64,000 nt of DNA from assembly GCA_020848435.1 (NCBI GenBank), contig JADLAC010000033.1, forward strand, positions 1 to 64,000, in the 5' to 3' direction. The position numbers and the translations under genes are program-made. This document shows positions 27,357 to 35,614 of this stretch, piece after piece. How positions within the stretch are numbered: position 1 is the first letter of the stretch; each line of letters starts with the position of its first letter. Below the pieces are notes generated by a model that made no database searches, had not been told where the DNA came from, and was given only the letters and a program-made list of their open reading frames with translations. The DNA comes from Burkholderiales bacterium. Its GTDB lineage: Bacteria; Pseudomonadota; Gammaproteobacteria; Burkholderiales; WYBJ01.

Positions 27357-27554
27357 TCAGCCCAGGCGCTCGCCGATCAAGCCGAAGTAATGGCCGAGCA
27401 TGAGCAGCACGAAGACGCACACGGAAAGGATAATGCGAATCGTGAGGGCGCGCACGGTTCGATCGGAACGTCCCTGGTCCTTCACCAGGAAGAACCCCGC
27501 GGAGAGCAGGCTCCCCGCGATGAAAACCATGAGCAGGATGACGATGATCTTCAC
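27357..27554 (-). CDS. DUF2909 twin-helix membrane protein
   Basis: The 65-residue protein has two membrane helices (about 3-23 and 37-57) joined by a short polar loop KDQGRSDRTVR. It matches the DUF2909 twin-transmembrane family, often found opposite coxC next to surf1. The function is unknown. The start is GTG. It runs opposite to the surrounding cox genes and shares a divergent 52-base gap with surf1. Confidence 0.78.
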   Translation of the reverse strand: MKIIVILLMVFIAGSLLSAGFFLVKDQGRSDRTVRALTIRIILSVCVFVLLMLGHYFGLIGERLG

Positions 27555-27606
27555 GGCGACGCCCGCGACGAATGATCCAGTCTAGCACGGGGCCCGTCCA
27601 ACGCTC

Positions 27607-28323
27607 ATGCACGCGCGCAGACAATTCCGCCCCACGTTGTGGGCGACCATCGCGGCTTTGCTCGGCGTGGGGGCTGGTGTCGCGTTGGGATACTGGCAGC
27701 TCGGCCGTGCACAGGAAAAGCTCCAGCGCTTCGCCTTGCTCGCGCAGCGCGCTTCGCAACCGGCGATTCATATCGGCGCCGGCGCGATCGACGTCGCACT
27801 GGTGGAGCGGCGCACGGTGGAGGCGCGCGGCGCCTTCGAGCCGCGCGGCATGGTCTTGCTCGACAACCGGGTCCGCAACGGCGTTGCGGGCTTCGAGGTC
27901 GTGATGCCGTTGCGCCTTGCCGGCGCTGACATGCACGTGCTGGTCGATCGCGGTTGGATCGCCGGCACGGGCGATCGGCGCCGCCTGCCCGAAGTCCGAA
28001 CGCCCGCGGGCGACGTCGCAGTGAGCGGCTTGGCGCTCGTTCCGGGACGAAAGCTCTACGAGCTTTCCGCTGAGGCGATCGAAGGCATCGTGTGGCAGAA
28101 CCTGACCATCGAGCGCTACCGCGCGCACATGCCCTATCCGATCCAGCCCGTGATGATCCAGCAAGCGACCGAGCTCGCCGACGGCCTGGTGCGGTCGTGG
28201 CAGCCATCGGAGCGCGAGATCAATGTCCACCGCAGCTACGCCTTCCAATGGTTCGCGCTGGCGTTGCTGATCGCGTGCGGTTACCTTTTCCTGTCCCTAC
28301 GCCGTGTCCCCGCGAACGATTAA
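27607..28323 (+). CDS. SURF1 family oxidase assembly protein
   Basis: SURF1 (Shy1) helps insert heme a into oxidase subunit I. The 238-residue protein has helices at both ends (about 13-31 and 211-230) with a periplasmic domain between, and the family segments LGYWQLGRAQEK, VLLDNRVRNGVAGFEV and HRSYAFQWFALA. It overlaps the next gene by 20 bases, showing tight coupling. Confidence 0.92.
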   Translation: MHARRQFRPTLWATIAALLGVGAGVALGYWQLGRAQEKLQRFALLAQRASQPAIHIGAGAIDVALVERRTVEARGAFEPRGMVLLDNRVRNGVAGFEVVMPLRLAGADMHVLVDRGWIAGTGDRRRLPEVRTPAGDVAVSGLALVPGRKLYELSAEAIEGIVWQNLTIERYRAHMPYPIQPVMIQQATELADGLVRSWQPSEREINVHRSYAFQWFALALLIACGYLFLSLRRVPAND

Positions 28324-28870
28324 TCGCTTGAAAGTGCTCGGCATCGGTGCGCTTGCGCTGGCGCCCGTGGTGGCGTCGTATCTCTTGTACGTGTTCTGGT
28401 TGCCCTCGGCCCATACCAACTACGGCACCTTGCTCGAGCCGCGGGCGTTGCCGGCCCGACCGCTCCAGACGCTCGACGGCAAGCCCTTCGCCTTCGATCA
28501 ATTGCGCGGCCGCTGGGTCTTCGTCGCCTTAGACAGCGGCGGCTGCACGCAGGCCTGCGAGGACAAGCTGTGGAAGATGCGCCAGGTGCGCCAAACCCAG
28601 GGCAAGGACATCGGCCGCATCGAGCGCGTCCTGGTCATCCTCGACAGCGAGACGCCTGCCGAGAGCATTGCGCGCGATTACGCGGGCACGTGGCTCGTGC
28701 GCGCCGACGCGGTCGTGGCCGCTACTTTCCCCGCGCCGGCGAGCAATCGGAATCACATCTACCTCGTCGACCCTCTCGGCAACGTGATGATGCGCTTTCC
28801 GCAGGACGCCGACCCGAGCCGCATGCTGAAGGACATCGCGCGCTTGCTCAAGTACTCGCACGTCGGCTGA
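28304..28870 (+). CDS. Thioredoxin-like SCO-related membrane protein of the cox cluster
   Basis: The 188-residue protein has an N-terminal helix (about 11-32) and a thioredoxin-like domain. Cys81 and Cys85 (CTQAC) take the place of the CPxVC copper/redox motif in SCO proteins, and a His in NRNHIYLVDP near 151 could be the third ligand. Proteins of this type regularly follow surf1 in betaproteobacteria and are thought to aid oxidase maturation. It starts with GTG inside the end of surf1. Confidence 0.8.
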   Translation: MSPRTINRLKVLGIGALALAPVVASYLLYVFWLPSAHTNYGTLLEPRALPARPLQTLDGKPFAFDQLRGRWVFVALDSGGCTQACEDKLWKMRQVRQTQGKDIGRIERVLVILDSETPAESIARDYAGTWLVRADAVVAATFPAPASNRNHIYLVDPLGNVMMRFPQDADPSRMLKDIARLLKYSHVG

Positions 28871-29118
28871 CAGCGCCGGCCGGCGCCACGCCCGCGATGG
28901 TAAGCGCGGTTCAACGCGCGCGGGGAATCGCTTGATCCACGGCCGGCGGCCGGCTCAACGCACGCGATGGTGGCGAGCGCGCCGCGGCGCCGGCACTGAG
29001 CAGGGGAGCTGCCCGACGCTGCTTCGACCTCGCGCTGCCGCGGTATCGGTCCGACGCCGCCGTGGCAGGTGATAGAATCTCCACGCCCAATCGCCCGACG
29101 CTTTTCGCTTCCTCCGTA
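28871..29118. other. Gap in the cox cluster where ctaA would be expected
   Basis: This 248-base stretch is GC-rich with several short inverted repeats (for example ccggccggcg) and holds no long coding frame. In related cox clusters the heme A synthase gene ctaA (Cox15) often lies between the SCO-like gene and ctaB. I found no remnant of it. A TAGAAT near 29072 could be a -10 box for ctaB. Confidence 0.5.
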
Positions 29119-30012
29119 ATGTCCAGCAGCCTCATGCTTCAGACTGCGAGCGTGCGTGCGCGGCAGTTCTACCAGCTCACCAAGCCGCGCGTCGTATCGC
29201 TCATCGTCTTCACCGCGTTCATCGGCATGTTGCTGGCGGTGCCGGGCGCTGTCCCGCTCCAGCCTTTGCTGGCCGGCACGTTCGGGATCGCGCTGGTGGC
29301 CGGAGCGGCCGCCGCATTCAACTGCCTCGTTGAACAGAAGATCGACGCGCTCATGGCGCGTACGCGCCGGCGTCCCTTGCCGCAGGGCGCGGTCAGCGCC
29401 GCACAGACGCTGCTGTTCGCGGGCTTGATCGGCGGCGCGGGCTTGTTGCTGTTGTACCGGTGGGTGAATCCGCTCACGATGTGGCTCACGTTGGCCACGT
29501 TCATCGGTTATGCGGTGATCTACACCGTGATCTTGAAGCCGCTCACGCCGCAGAATATCGTCATCGGCGGCGCCTCAGGCGCGATGCCGCCGGTGCTCGG
29601 TTGGGCCGCGGTCACCGGCGAAGTCAGTCACGATGCCTTGCTGTTGTTCCTCATCATCTTCGCCTGGACGCCGCCGCATTTCTGGTCGCTCGCGCTGTAT
29701 CGGCGCGACGACTATGCCAAGGCCGGGGTGCCGATGCTGCCGGTCACGCACGGCGGGCGCTTCACCCGGCTCTCGGTACTGCTTTACACGATCATCCTGA
29801 GCGCGGTCACGCTCCTGCCCTTTGCCTCCCGCATGAGCGGCAGCGTCTACCTAGTGAGCGCGCTCGTGCTCGACGCGATCTATCTCGTCTACGCGGTAAG
29901 AATCGTCACGCGCTACAGCGATGCGCTGGCACGGCGGGCGTTTCGCTATTCGATCGTCTACCTGTCGCTGCTGTTCACGGCATTGCTGCTCGATCACTAC
30001 CTCGGGATCTGA
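29119..30012 (+). CDS. ctaB: Protoheme IX farnesyltransferase
   Basis: CtaB (CyoE) attaches a farnesyl group to heme b to give heme O, the precursor of heme A. The membrane protein (297 residues, about eight to nine helices) has the prenyl-diphosphate binding motif around Asn68 to Asp76 followed by [11 protein letters not shown], and the second motif [17 protein letters not shown]. The ATG at 29119 gives a usual N-terminus; 29134 is a possible alternative. Its stop shares a base with the next start. Confidence 0.95.
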   Translation: MSSSLMLQTASVRARQFYQLTKPRVVSLIVFTAFIGMLLAVPGAVPLQPLLAGTFGIALVAGAAAAFNCLVEQKIDALMARTRRRPLPQGAVSAAQTLLFAGLIGGAGLLLLYRWVNPLTMWLTLATFIGYAVIYTVILKPLTPQNIVIGGASGAMPPVLGWAAVTGEVSHDALLLFLIIFAWTPPHFWSLALYRRDDYAKAGVPMLPVTHGGRFTRLSVLLYTIILSAVTLLPFASRMSGSVYLVSALVLDAIYLVYAVRIVTRYSDALARRAFRYSIVYLSLLFTALLLDHYLGI

Positions 30013-30587
30013 TGTTCACGCGACTTGGGCTGATGCTCGCACTGGCGTTGTCCCTGGCGGGTTGTGCGCCAGAGAAATTCCGCAGCACCGACATCAGCGG
30101 CGCCGAGTTCGCGCGCACGCTCGAGCTCACCGGCCACGACGGCAAGCAGCGGACGCTGGCGGATTTCAAAGGCAAGGTGGTCGCGGTTTTCTTCGGCTAT
30201 ACCCAGTGCCCGGACGTCTGCCCGAGCACGCTGTCGCGCTTCGCCGCGGTCGCGAAGGCGCTGGGCGCCGACGCGGACAAGCTCCAGGTGCTGTTCGTCA
30301 CCGTCGATCCGCAGCGCGACACCCAGCCGGTGCTCGCGCAATACGTACCTGCGTTCGACCCGCGATTCGTCGGGCTGTACGGAGACGCCGAGGCGATCGC
30401 GCGCACCGCCCGGGAATTCAAGGTGCTCTATCAGAAACAGCCCGGCAAGACCGAGCAGACCTACACCATGGACCACTCCGCCGGATCGTTCATATTCGAT
30501 CGGGCAGGACGCGTGCGCCTGTTCGTTCGCCACGAGCAGCCGGTCGAGGACCTGGTGCACGACATCCGGCTATTGCTCGATCAATAG
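30012..30587 (+). CDS. SCO1/SenC family copper chaperone lipoprotein
   Basis: SCO proteins deliver copper to, or reduce, the CuA site of subunit II. The 191-residue product has a lipobox LAGC with the modified cysteine at 18, and the copper ligands Cys66 and Cys70 (CPDVC) with His155 (MDHSAGS). So, unlike the SCO-like gene earlier in the cluster, it has the full canonical ligand set. It ends the cox cluster and is convergent with rpoH. Confidence 0.94.
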   Translation: MFTRLGLMLALALSLAGCAPEKFRSTDISGAEFARTLELTGHDGKQRTLADFKGKVVAVFFGYTQCPDVCPSTLSRFAAVAKALGADADKLQVLFVTVDPQRDTQPVLAQYVPAFDPRFVGLYGDAEAIARTAREFKVLYQKQPGKTEQTYTMDHSAGSFIFDRAGRVRLFVRHEQPVEDLVHDIRLLLDQ

Positions 30588-30605
30588 CTTCCCCGGCCAG
30601 AAAGA

Positions 30606-30632
30606 CAAAGGACAGGCCGCGCCTGCCCTTTG
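30606..30632. terminator. Two-way terminator between the SCO gene and rpoH
   Basis: Arms 30606-30617 and 30621-30632 pair over 12 positions with one A/C mismatch around a CGC loop. The hairpin is placed between convergent genes, 18 bases past the SCO stop. Confidence 0.65.
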
Positions 30633-30655
30633 CGAACCGCCATGGCGTCGAGCCG

Positions 30656-31510
30656 TTACGCGAGCGCCTGCGCCATGGCAGTTTTCATCCGGCCCAGGGC
30701 CTTCTGCTCGATTTGACGGATACGCTCCGCGGAGACGCTGAACTCGGCTGCCAGGTCGTGCAGCGTGGCGGTATCGCCCTCGCGTAACCAGCGCGCTTCG
30801 ATGATCCGCCGGCTACGCGGGTCGAGCGAATCGAGGGCTGTGCGCAGACCCTCACCCCGGCGCCGCCCGGTCTCTTCATCTTCCAGCAGGCGTGAGGGTT
30901 CTCCGGCCGGATCGCGAAGATAGCCGATGGGGCTCAGCCCCTCGTCCTCGTCGTCGAGCGGCTCGAGCGAGATGTCCTGACCGCCCAAGCGCGTCTCCAT
31001 CTCGATCACCTCGTGCTTCTTCACCCCGAGTTGCTTGGCCATCGCGGTGACTTCCTTGTCGCCGAGCGTGCCCAGGTTCCGCTTCAGGCTGCGAAGGTTG
31101 AAGAAGAGCTTGCGTTGCGCCTTGGTGGTGGCGATCTTGACGATGCGCCAGTTGCGCAGGATGAACTCGTGGATCTCGGCCCGAATCCAGTGCATGGCGA
31201 ACGATACCAGGCGCACGCCTCGCTCCGGATCGAAGCGTTTCACGGCCTTCATGAGGCCGATATTGCCTTCCTGGATGAGGTCGGCCTGGGGTAAACCGTA
31301 GCCGAGGTAGCCGCGGGCGATGGCGACTACGACCCGCAGGTGCGACAGCACGAGCCGCCGCGCCGCCTCCAGATCCTCATGCTCGCTATAGCGGCGCGCG
31401 AGAGCGGACTCTTCTTCCAGGCTCAAGATGGGGAATCGATTCACGGCCTGGATGTAGTTCTCCAGGCTGCCTCCGCCGGATGGGTTGGGAAGGGCAACGA
31501 TTGCAGTCAT
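30656..31510 (-). CDS. rpoH: RNA polymerase sigma-32 factor (heat shock)
   Basis: RpoH directs RNA polymerase to heat-shock promoters. The 284-residue protein has region 2 (DLIQEGNIGLMKAVKRFDP, and SFAMHWIRAEIHEF), the RpoH box QRKLFFNLR that separates RpoH from other sigma-70 relatives, and a region 4.2 helix-turn-helix ending in RIRQIEQKALGRM. AAGGAG lies seven bases before the ATG. A CIRCE-type operator lies over its promoter, so HrcA probably represses it. Confidence 0.96.
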   Translation of the reverse strand: MTAIVALPNPSGGGSLENYIQAVNRFPILSLEEESALARRYSEHEDLEAARRLVLSHLRVVVAIARGYLGYGLPQADLIQEGNIGLMKAVKRFDPERGVRLVSFAMHWIRAEIHEFILRNWRIVKIATTKAQRKLFFNLRSLKRNLGTLGDKEVTAMAKQLGVKKHEVIEMETRLGGQDISLEPLDDEDEGLSPIGYLRDPAGEPSRLLEDEETGRRRGEGLRTALDSLDPRSRRIIEARWLREGDTATLHDLAAEFSVSAERIRQIEQKALGRMKTAMAQALA

Positions 31511-31537
31511 CGTGTGACTCCTTGTTTTCTCGCGATG

Positions 31538-31564
31538 TTAGCACTCCATAGGAGAGAGTGCCAA
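31538..31564. promoter_or_regulatory. CIRCE operator (HrcA site) upstream of rpoH
   Basis: The sequence TTAGCACTC (31538-31546), nine bases, then GAGTGCCAA (31556-31564) matches the CIRCE consensus TTAGCACTC-N9-GAGTGCTAA at 17 of 18 arm positions. HrcA binds this element in many bacteria. It lies 28 bases before the rpoH start codon and covers the likely -10 box, so binding would block rpoH transcription. Confidence 0.9.
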
Positions 31565-31573
31565 CAACGGCAA
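31545..31573 (-). promoter_or_regulatory. Likely rpoH promoter overlapped by the CIRCE element
   Basis: On the minus strand, TTGCCG (31573-31568) is followed after exactly 17 bases by TATGGA (31550-31545). The boxes are four-of-six class matches to the sigma-70 consensus with ideal spacing. The CIRCE element overlaps the spacer and the -10 box. Confidence 0.55.
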
Positions 31574-31609
31574 AAAGTTTCGAAAGCTACCGGTTGGATC
31601 CTGCAACTC

Positions 31610-32506
31610 TCACGCCCAAAGCTGTCGGCCGGCGGCGAGCCGGGCTGCGGTGGCACCGAGCAGACCAGCGCCCGCGAGGATCGCCCCGGCGACACCCCAG
31701 GGAACGGCGCGGAAGCTCAGATGCGCGCCATAGGCAATTGAAAAATCGACCAGAGCTGCGTTGAGCCAAGCGCTGGCCGCGAGCACCAGCAGGAGCGCCA
31801 CGGCGCCCCCGAGCAGGCCCTGAAGCGCCCCGAGGTAGACGAAGGGACGGCAGATGAAGCCGGGTGTCGCACCGATCAGGCGCGAGAGCTCGATTTCGTC
31901 GCGGCGGTCGAGCAACTGGAGGCGCACGGTATTGAACACGATGGCGAGGGCTGCCAGACCGAACATGACCCCGAGCAGGGCGGCCACTGCCCGCCCGAGC
32001 TTGGCGGCAGCCTCCAGCGTGCGCGCCCAGCCGGCGTCGACCTGGACCAGCGCAACCTGCGGCCAGAGGGCGATCTCGCTGCGCAGGCGCTCCAGCCGCG
32101 ACGCGCCCCAGCCCCCGCCATGGATCGCAAAGGCGTCGGGCAAGGGATTGTCCGGCAAGGCGTCGAGGGCCTCCGCGAGACCCGCTGACTTCCGCAAGGC
32201 CTTGGCAGCATCCTGGCGCGAGATGAAATCGACACGATCCACCCCGTCGAGGCCCTCGAGGCGCGCTCTGACGGCGTCGATCGCGCGCTGGTCGGCGCCC
32301 AGCGCGAGGTATACCGACAGCTCAGGCGCGCTGGCGTGACGGCTGGCGAAGGCGTGGACGCCGTCGATCGCCACGTAGAGACCGAGCGGCAGCGCGAGCG
32401 CCATGCCGAGCACGATCGCTTCCAGCAAGGAGGCCGCCGGATGCCGGAAGATGCGCCCCAGCGCCGCGCCGAGCGCCCTGGCATGGGCTCTGAGCCAGCC
32501 TGTCAC
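31610..32506 (-). CDS. ftsX: Cell division protein FtsX
   Basis: FtsX is the membrane partner of FtsE and controls murein hydrolases at the septum. The 298-residue protein has the expected four helices (near residues 26-46, 170-195, 224-245 and 268-290) with a periplasmic domain between the first two. The start is GTG at 32506, sharing a GTGA overlap with ftsE. The stop is about 45 bases from the CIRCE element of the same-strand rpoH gene, so readthrough from ftsYEX may also reach rpoH. Confidence 0.93.
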   Translation of the reverse strand: MTGWLRAHARALGAALGRIFRHPAASLLEAIVLGMALALPLGLYVAIDGVHAFASRHASAPELSVYLALGADQRAIDAVRARLEGLDGVDRVDFISRQDAAKALRKSAGLAEALDALPDNPLPDAFAIHGGGWGASRLERLRSEIALWPQVALVQVDAGWARTLEAAAKLGRAVAALLGVMFGLAALAIVFNTVRLQLLDRRDEIELSRLIGATPGFICRPFVYLGALQGLLGGAVALLLVLAASAWLNAALVDFSIAYGAHLSFRAVPWGVAGAILAGAGLLGATAARLAAGRQLWA

Positions 32507-33165
32507 GGCGCTGCCTCGAGCAGCCGGCCGGCCTGCAAATCCAGGCGCCTGGGCCGCAGCCGTTCGATCACGACCCGATCGTGGGTGGCGATGACGACGG
32601 TTACCCCGGCCCGGTTGAACGACTCGAACAGCGTGGCGATCGCCCCGGCGTGGTCGGGATCGAGGTTGCCGGTCGGCTCGTCCGCGAGCAGGATGGCCGG
32701 GCGGTGAACGATCGCCCGCGCAATGCACAGCCGTTGCTGCTCGCCTCCGGAAAGGGCGATCGGCGAGGCGTGGCTGCGCCCGAGCAGGCCGACCTTGTCC
32801 AGGGCCGCGTCCACGCGGCGGCTCGTTTCCTTGCGGCCGAGCCCTGCGATCGCAAGCGGCAAGGCGACGTTGTCGAACACGCTGCGATCGAACAGCAGCT
32901 TGTGATCCTGGAAGACCAGCCCGAGCTGGCGGCGCAGATAGGGCAGCGCCCGCGCGCGCAAGCCGCGCAGGTCCTCGTCATTGACGCTTACGCGCCCGGC
33001 GCTCGGTTGCTCGACGGCCGCAATGAGTTTGAGCATTGTGCTCTTGCCGGCGCCGGATGCGCCGGCGATCACGACCAGCTCGCCGCGCTCGATGCGCAGG
33101 CTGACATCCTGCAATGCGATGATGCCGCCGGGATAGCGCTTGTCGACGTGCTCGAAGCGGATCAT
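32503..33165 (-). CDS. ftsE: Cell division ATP-binding protein FtsE
   Basis: FtsE is the ABC-type ATPase of the FtsEX complex. Walker A is GASGAGKST, the signature is LSGGEQQR, and Walker B is ILLADEP followed by TGNLDP. The ATG at 33165 gives 220 residues starting MIRFEHVDKRYPGG, the standard form; an upstream extension would overlap ftsY and is rejected. No clear ribosome site precedes it, so translation may be coupled to ftsY. Confidence 0.96.
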   Translation of the reverse strand: MIRFEHVDKRYPGGIIALQDVSLRIERGELVVIAGASGAGKSTMLKLIAAVEQPSAGRVSVNDEDLRGLRARALPYLRRQLGLVFQDHKLLFDRSVFDNVALPLAIAGLGRKETSRRVDAALDKVGLLGRSHASPIALSGGEQQRLCIARAIVHRPAILLADEPTGNLDPDHAGAIATLFESFNRAGVTVVIATHDRVVIERLRPRRLDLQAGRLLEAAP

Positions 33166-33216
33166 CGAGCAGGCGACGCTCCCCTGCTCGCGCGCGTGCG
33201 CGCGGCGCTCACGCAC

Positions 33217-34185
33217 TCAGTCGAATAACGCATCGACGAAGGCGCGCGCATCGAAGGGCTGCAGGTCGTCCATGCCTTCGCCCACGCCGATGAAGCGCAG
33301 CGGTATGGGCCTGTCCTTGGCGAGCGCCGAGCGGGCGTGGGCGATCGCCGCGATGACGCCGCCCTTGGCCGTGCCGTCGAGCTTCGTCATGATGAGACCG
33401 GTGAGTCCCAGTGCGTCATCGAAGGCCTTCAACTGCGCCAGGGCGTTCTGGCCCGTGTTTGCGTCGAGCACCAGCATGATCTCGTGCGGCGCGCCCGGCA
33501 GCGCCCGATCGATCACGCGCTTCACCTTGCGGATCTCTTCCATGAGGTGGAGCTGGGTGGGCAGGCGGCCGGCCGTATCGGCAATCAAGACATCGGCCGA
33601 ACGCGCGCGCGCGGCCTGCACCGCATCGAAAATGACGGCCGCCGAATCCCCGCTACGCTGGGAAATCACGGCCACGTTGTTGCGCTCGCCCCACACGGCA
33701 AGTTGCTCGCGCGCGGCCGCACGGAACGTATCGCCGGCGGCGAGCAGTACCGACAGGCCGCTCGCCTGGCAATACTTGGCGAGCTTGCCGATGGACGTCG
33801 TCTTGCCGGTGCCGTTCACGCCGACCATCATGATGACGAACGGCTTCTGGTCTGAAATCTCGAGCGGCACTTCGAGCGGCGCGATCAAATCGTACAACAC
33901 CGCTTTCAACGCCGCCCGCAACTGCTGCGCGTCGGCGAGTCGATCGGCTTTCGCGCGCGCGCGAAGCGCAGCCATGATATGACCGGTCGCGGCAACGCCG
34001 ACGTCGCTGGTGATGAGCAAGGTCTCCAGCTCTTCATACAGCGCCTCGTCGATCTTGGGATGACGCGAGAAAAGCTCGGTGAGATCGGTGTTGAGGACTT
34101 CGCGGGTGCGCTGCAAGCCTTGCTTGAGACGCGCGCCCCAGCCGCCGCCTTCCTCCTTGCGGTTGGATTTGAGGAAACCGAACAT
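33217..34185 (-). CDS. ftsY: Signal recognition particle receptor FtsY
   Basis: FtsY is the GTPase receptor that docks ribosomes carrying SRP at the membrane. The NG domain is complete: GVNGTGKTTSIGKLA near 122-136, DTAGR near 203 and TKLDGTAKGG near 263. The acidic A domain of E. coli FtsY is reduced to about 20 residues, as is common in betaproteobacteria; total length is 322. It heads the ftsY-ftsE-ftsX run and is divergent from the M16 peptidases across 46 bases. Confidence 0.97.
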   Translation of the reverse strand: MFGFLKSNRKEEGGGWGARLKQGLQRTREVLNTDLTELFSRHPKIDEALYEELETLLITSDVGVAATGHIMAALRARAKADRLADAQQLRAALKAVLYDLIAPLEVPLEISDQKPFVIMMVGVNGTGKTTSIGKLAKYCQASGLSVLLAAGDTFRAAAREQLAVWGERNNVAVISQRSGDSAAVIFDAVQAARARSADVLIADTAGRLPTQLHLMEEIRKVKRVIDRALPGAPHEIMLVLDANTGQNALAQLKAFDDALGLTGLIMTKLDGTAKGGVIAAIAHARSALAKDRPIPLRFIGVGEGMDDLQPFDARAFVDALFD

Positions 34186-34231
34186 GGTGATACAGTGTCA
34201 GAGGAAGTGGCTAAGGCTGGCGGATTCTAGC

Positions 34232-35614
34232 ATGCGGGTTTTCCTGCTCGTTTCGTTGAGCGTAGTGACGCTCGGCTGGTTCGCGCTCTGCGGCGATGCG
34301 CGCGCGGGGTCGGCGCCGGTGCATGACTACCGGCTCGATAACGGCATGCGCATCCTGGTGAAGGAAGACCATCGCGCGCCCGTCGCGGTGTCGATGGTGT
34401 GGTACGGGGCGGGCAGCGTCGATGAATTCAACGGCACCACCGGTGTCGCCCACGTGCTCGAGCACATGATGTTCAAGGGCACGGAAAAGGTGCCGGGCGG
34501 GGAGTTCTCCCGCCGTATCGCCCGTGCCGGCGGGCGCGACAATGCCTTCACCAGCCGCGACTACACCGCGTACTTCCAGACCCTGCACCGTGACCGCTTG
34601 CCGCTGGCGATCGAAATGGAGGCCGATCGCATGACGGGCCTCGTTCTGACCAAGGAAGAGTTCGAGAAAGAGATCCAGGTGGTGATGGAAGAACGCCGCT
34701 GGCGTACCGACGATCGCCCGCAATCGCTCGTATACGAAGCGCTCATGGCGACCGCGTTCCAGGCGCATCCGTATCGCCATCCCATCATCGGTTGGATGAA
34801 CGATCTGCAGAACATGCGGGTCGACGATGCCCGCGACTGGTATGGACGCTGGTACGCCCCGAACAATGCCATCCTGGTGGTCGTGGGCGATGTCAGCGGC
34901 GAGGAAGTCCTCGGTCTTGCACGCAAGCATTTCGGTCCGATCCCGGCGCGCGCCCTGCCGCAGCGCAAACCTCAGGTCGAATCCGCACAGATCGGGCCCC
35001 GGCGCGTGGTGGTCAAGGCGCCCTCCGAGCTGCCCAGCGTGCTGATGGCGTATCGCGTGCCGAAGCTGCGCGATCCCGAGAACGATTGGGAGCCTTATGC
35101 GCTGGAGGTGCTCGAGGGCGTGCTGGACGGTCACGAAGGCGCGCGTCTTGCCGCGAGCTTGGTGCGCGGTACCCGACTCGCGGCGGCTGCCGGCGCGGGT
35201 TACCAGGGCACGGGGCGTGGCCCGGGTTTGTTCCTGCTCTCGGCGACGCCCTCCGAAGGCAGGACCGTGGCCGAGGCCGAGACTGCGCTGAAGGCGGAGA
35301 TTGCGCGTATCGCGACCGAAGGCATCCAGGAGGACGAGCTGGCGCGCGTCAAGGCCCAGGTCGTGGCGGCGCAGATCTACGCGCGCGATTCGATGTTCGC
35401 CCAGGCGCGGCAGATGGGTGCGCTGGAGACGATCGGGCTGTCGCATCGCTCGATCGACATTCAGGTGGAACGCATCCGGCGCGTCACCGCGGAACAAGTC
35501 CAGGACGTGGCCAAGCGCCACTTCCAGAATGACGTCTTGACCGTTGCGGTGCTCGATCCGCAGCCGCTTGGCGGCAAGCGCCCTGCGCCGCCGCCGCCCG
35601 GGGTTCGCCATTGA
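34232..35614 (+). CDS. M16 family zinc peptidase, active subunit
   Basis: The 460-residue protein has a signal peptide (cleavage near residue 25) and the inverted zinc motif HxxEH at His74, Glu77, His78, with the third ligand likely Glu154. So it should be a secreted, active pitrilysin-like peptidase. The ATG at 34232 is used; the longer upstream frame overlaps ftsY antisense. It overlaps the next gene by four bases, and that gene encodes a partner without the zinc motif. The substrate is not known. Confidence 0.93.
   Translation: MRVFLLVSLSVVTLGWFALCGDARAGSAPVHDYRLDNGMRILVKEDHRAPVAVSMVWYGAGSVDEFNGTTGVAHVLEHMMFKGTEKVPGGEFSRRIARAGGRDNAFTSRDYTAYFQTLHRDRLPLAIEMEADRMTGLVLTKEEFEKEIQVVMEERRWRTDDRPQSLVYEALMATAFQAHPYRHPIIGWMNDLQNMRVDDARDWYGRWYAPNNAILVVVGDVSGEEVLGLARKHFGPIPARALPQRKPQVESAQIGPRRVVVKAPSELPSVLMAYRVPKLRDPENDWEPYALEVLEGVLDGHEGARLAASLVRGTRLAAAAGAGYQGTGRGPGLFLLSATPSEGRTVAEAETALKAEIARIATEGIQEDELARVKAQVVAAQIYARDSMFAQARQMGALETIGLSHRSIDIQVERIRRVTAEQVQDVAKRHFQNDVLTVAVLDPQPLGGKRPAPPPPGVRH

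Noticed and set aside
28871-29118. A hidden or decayed ctaA
   Set aside because: I looked for heme A synthase sequence in all frames and found only GC-rich repeats with no recognisable residues.
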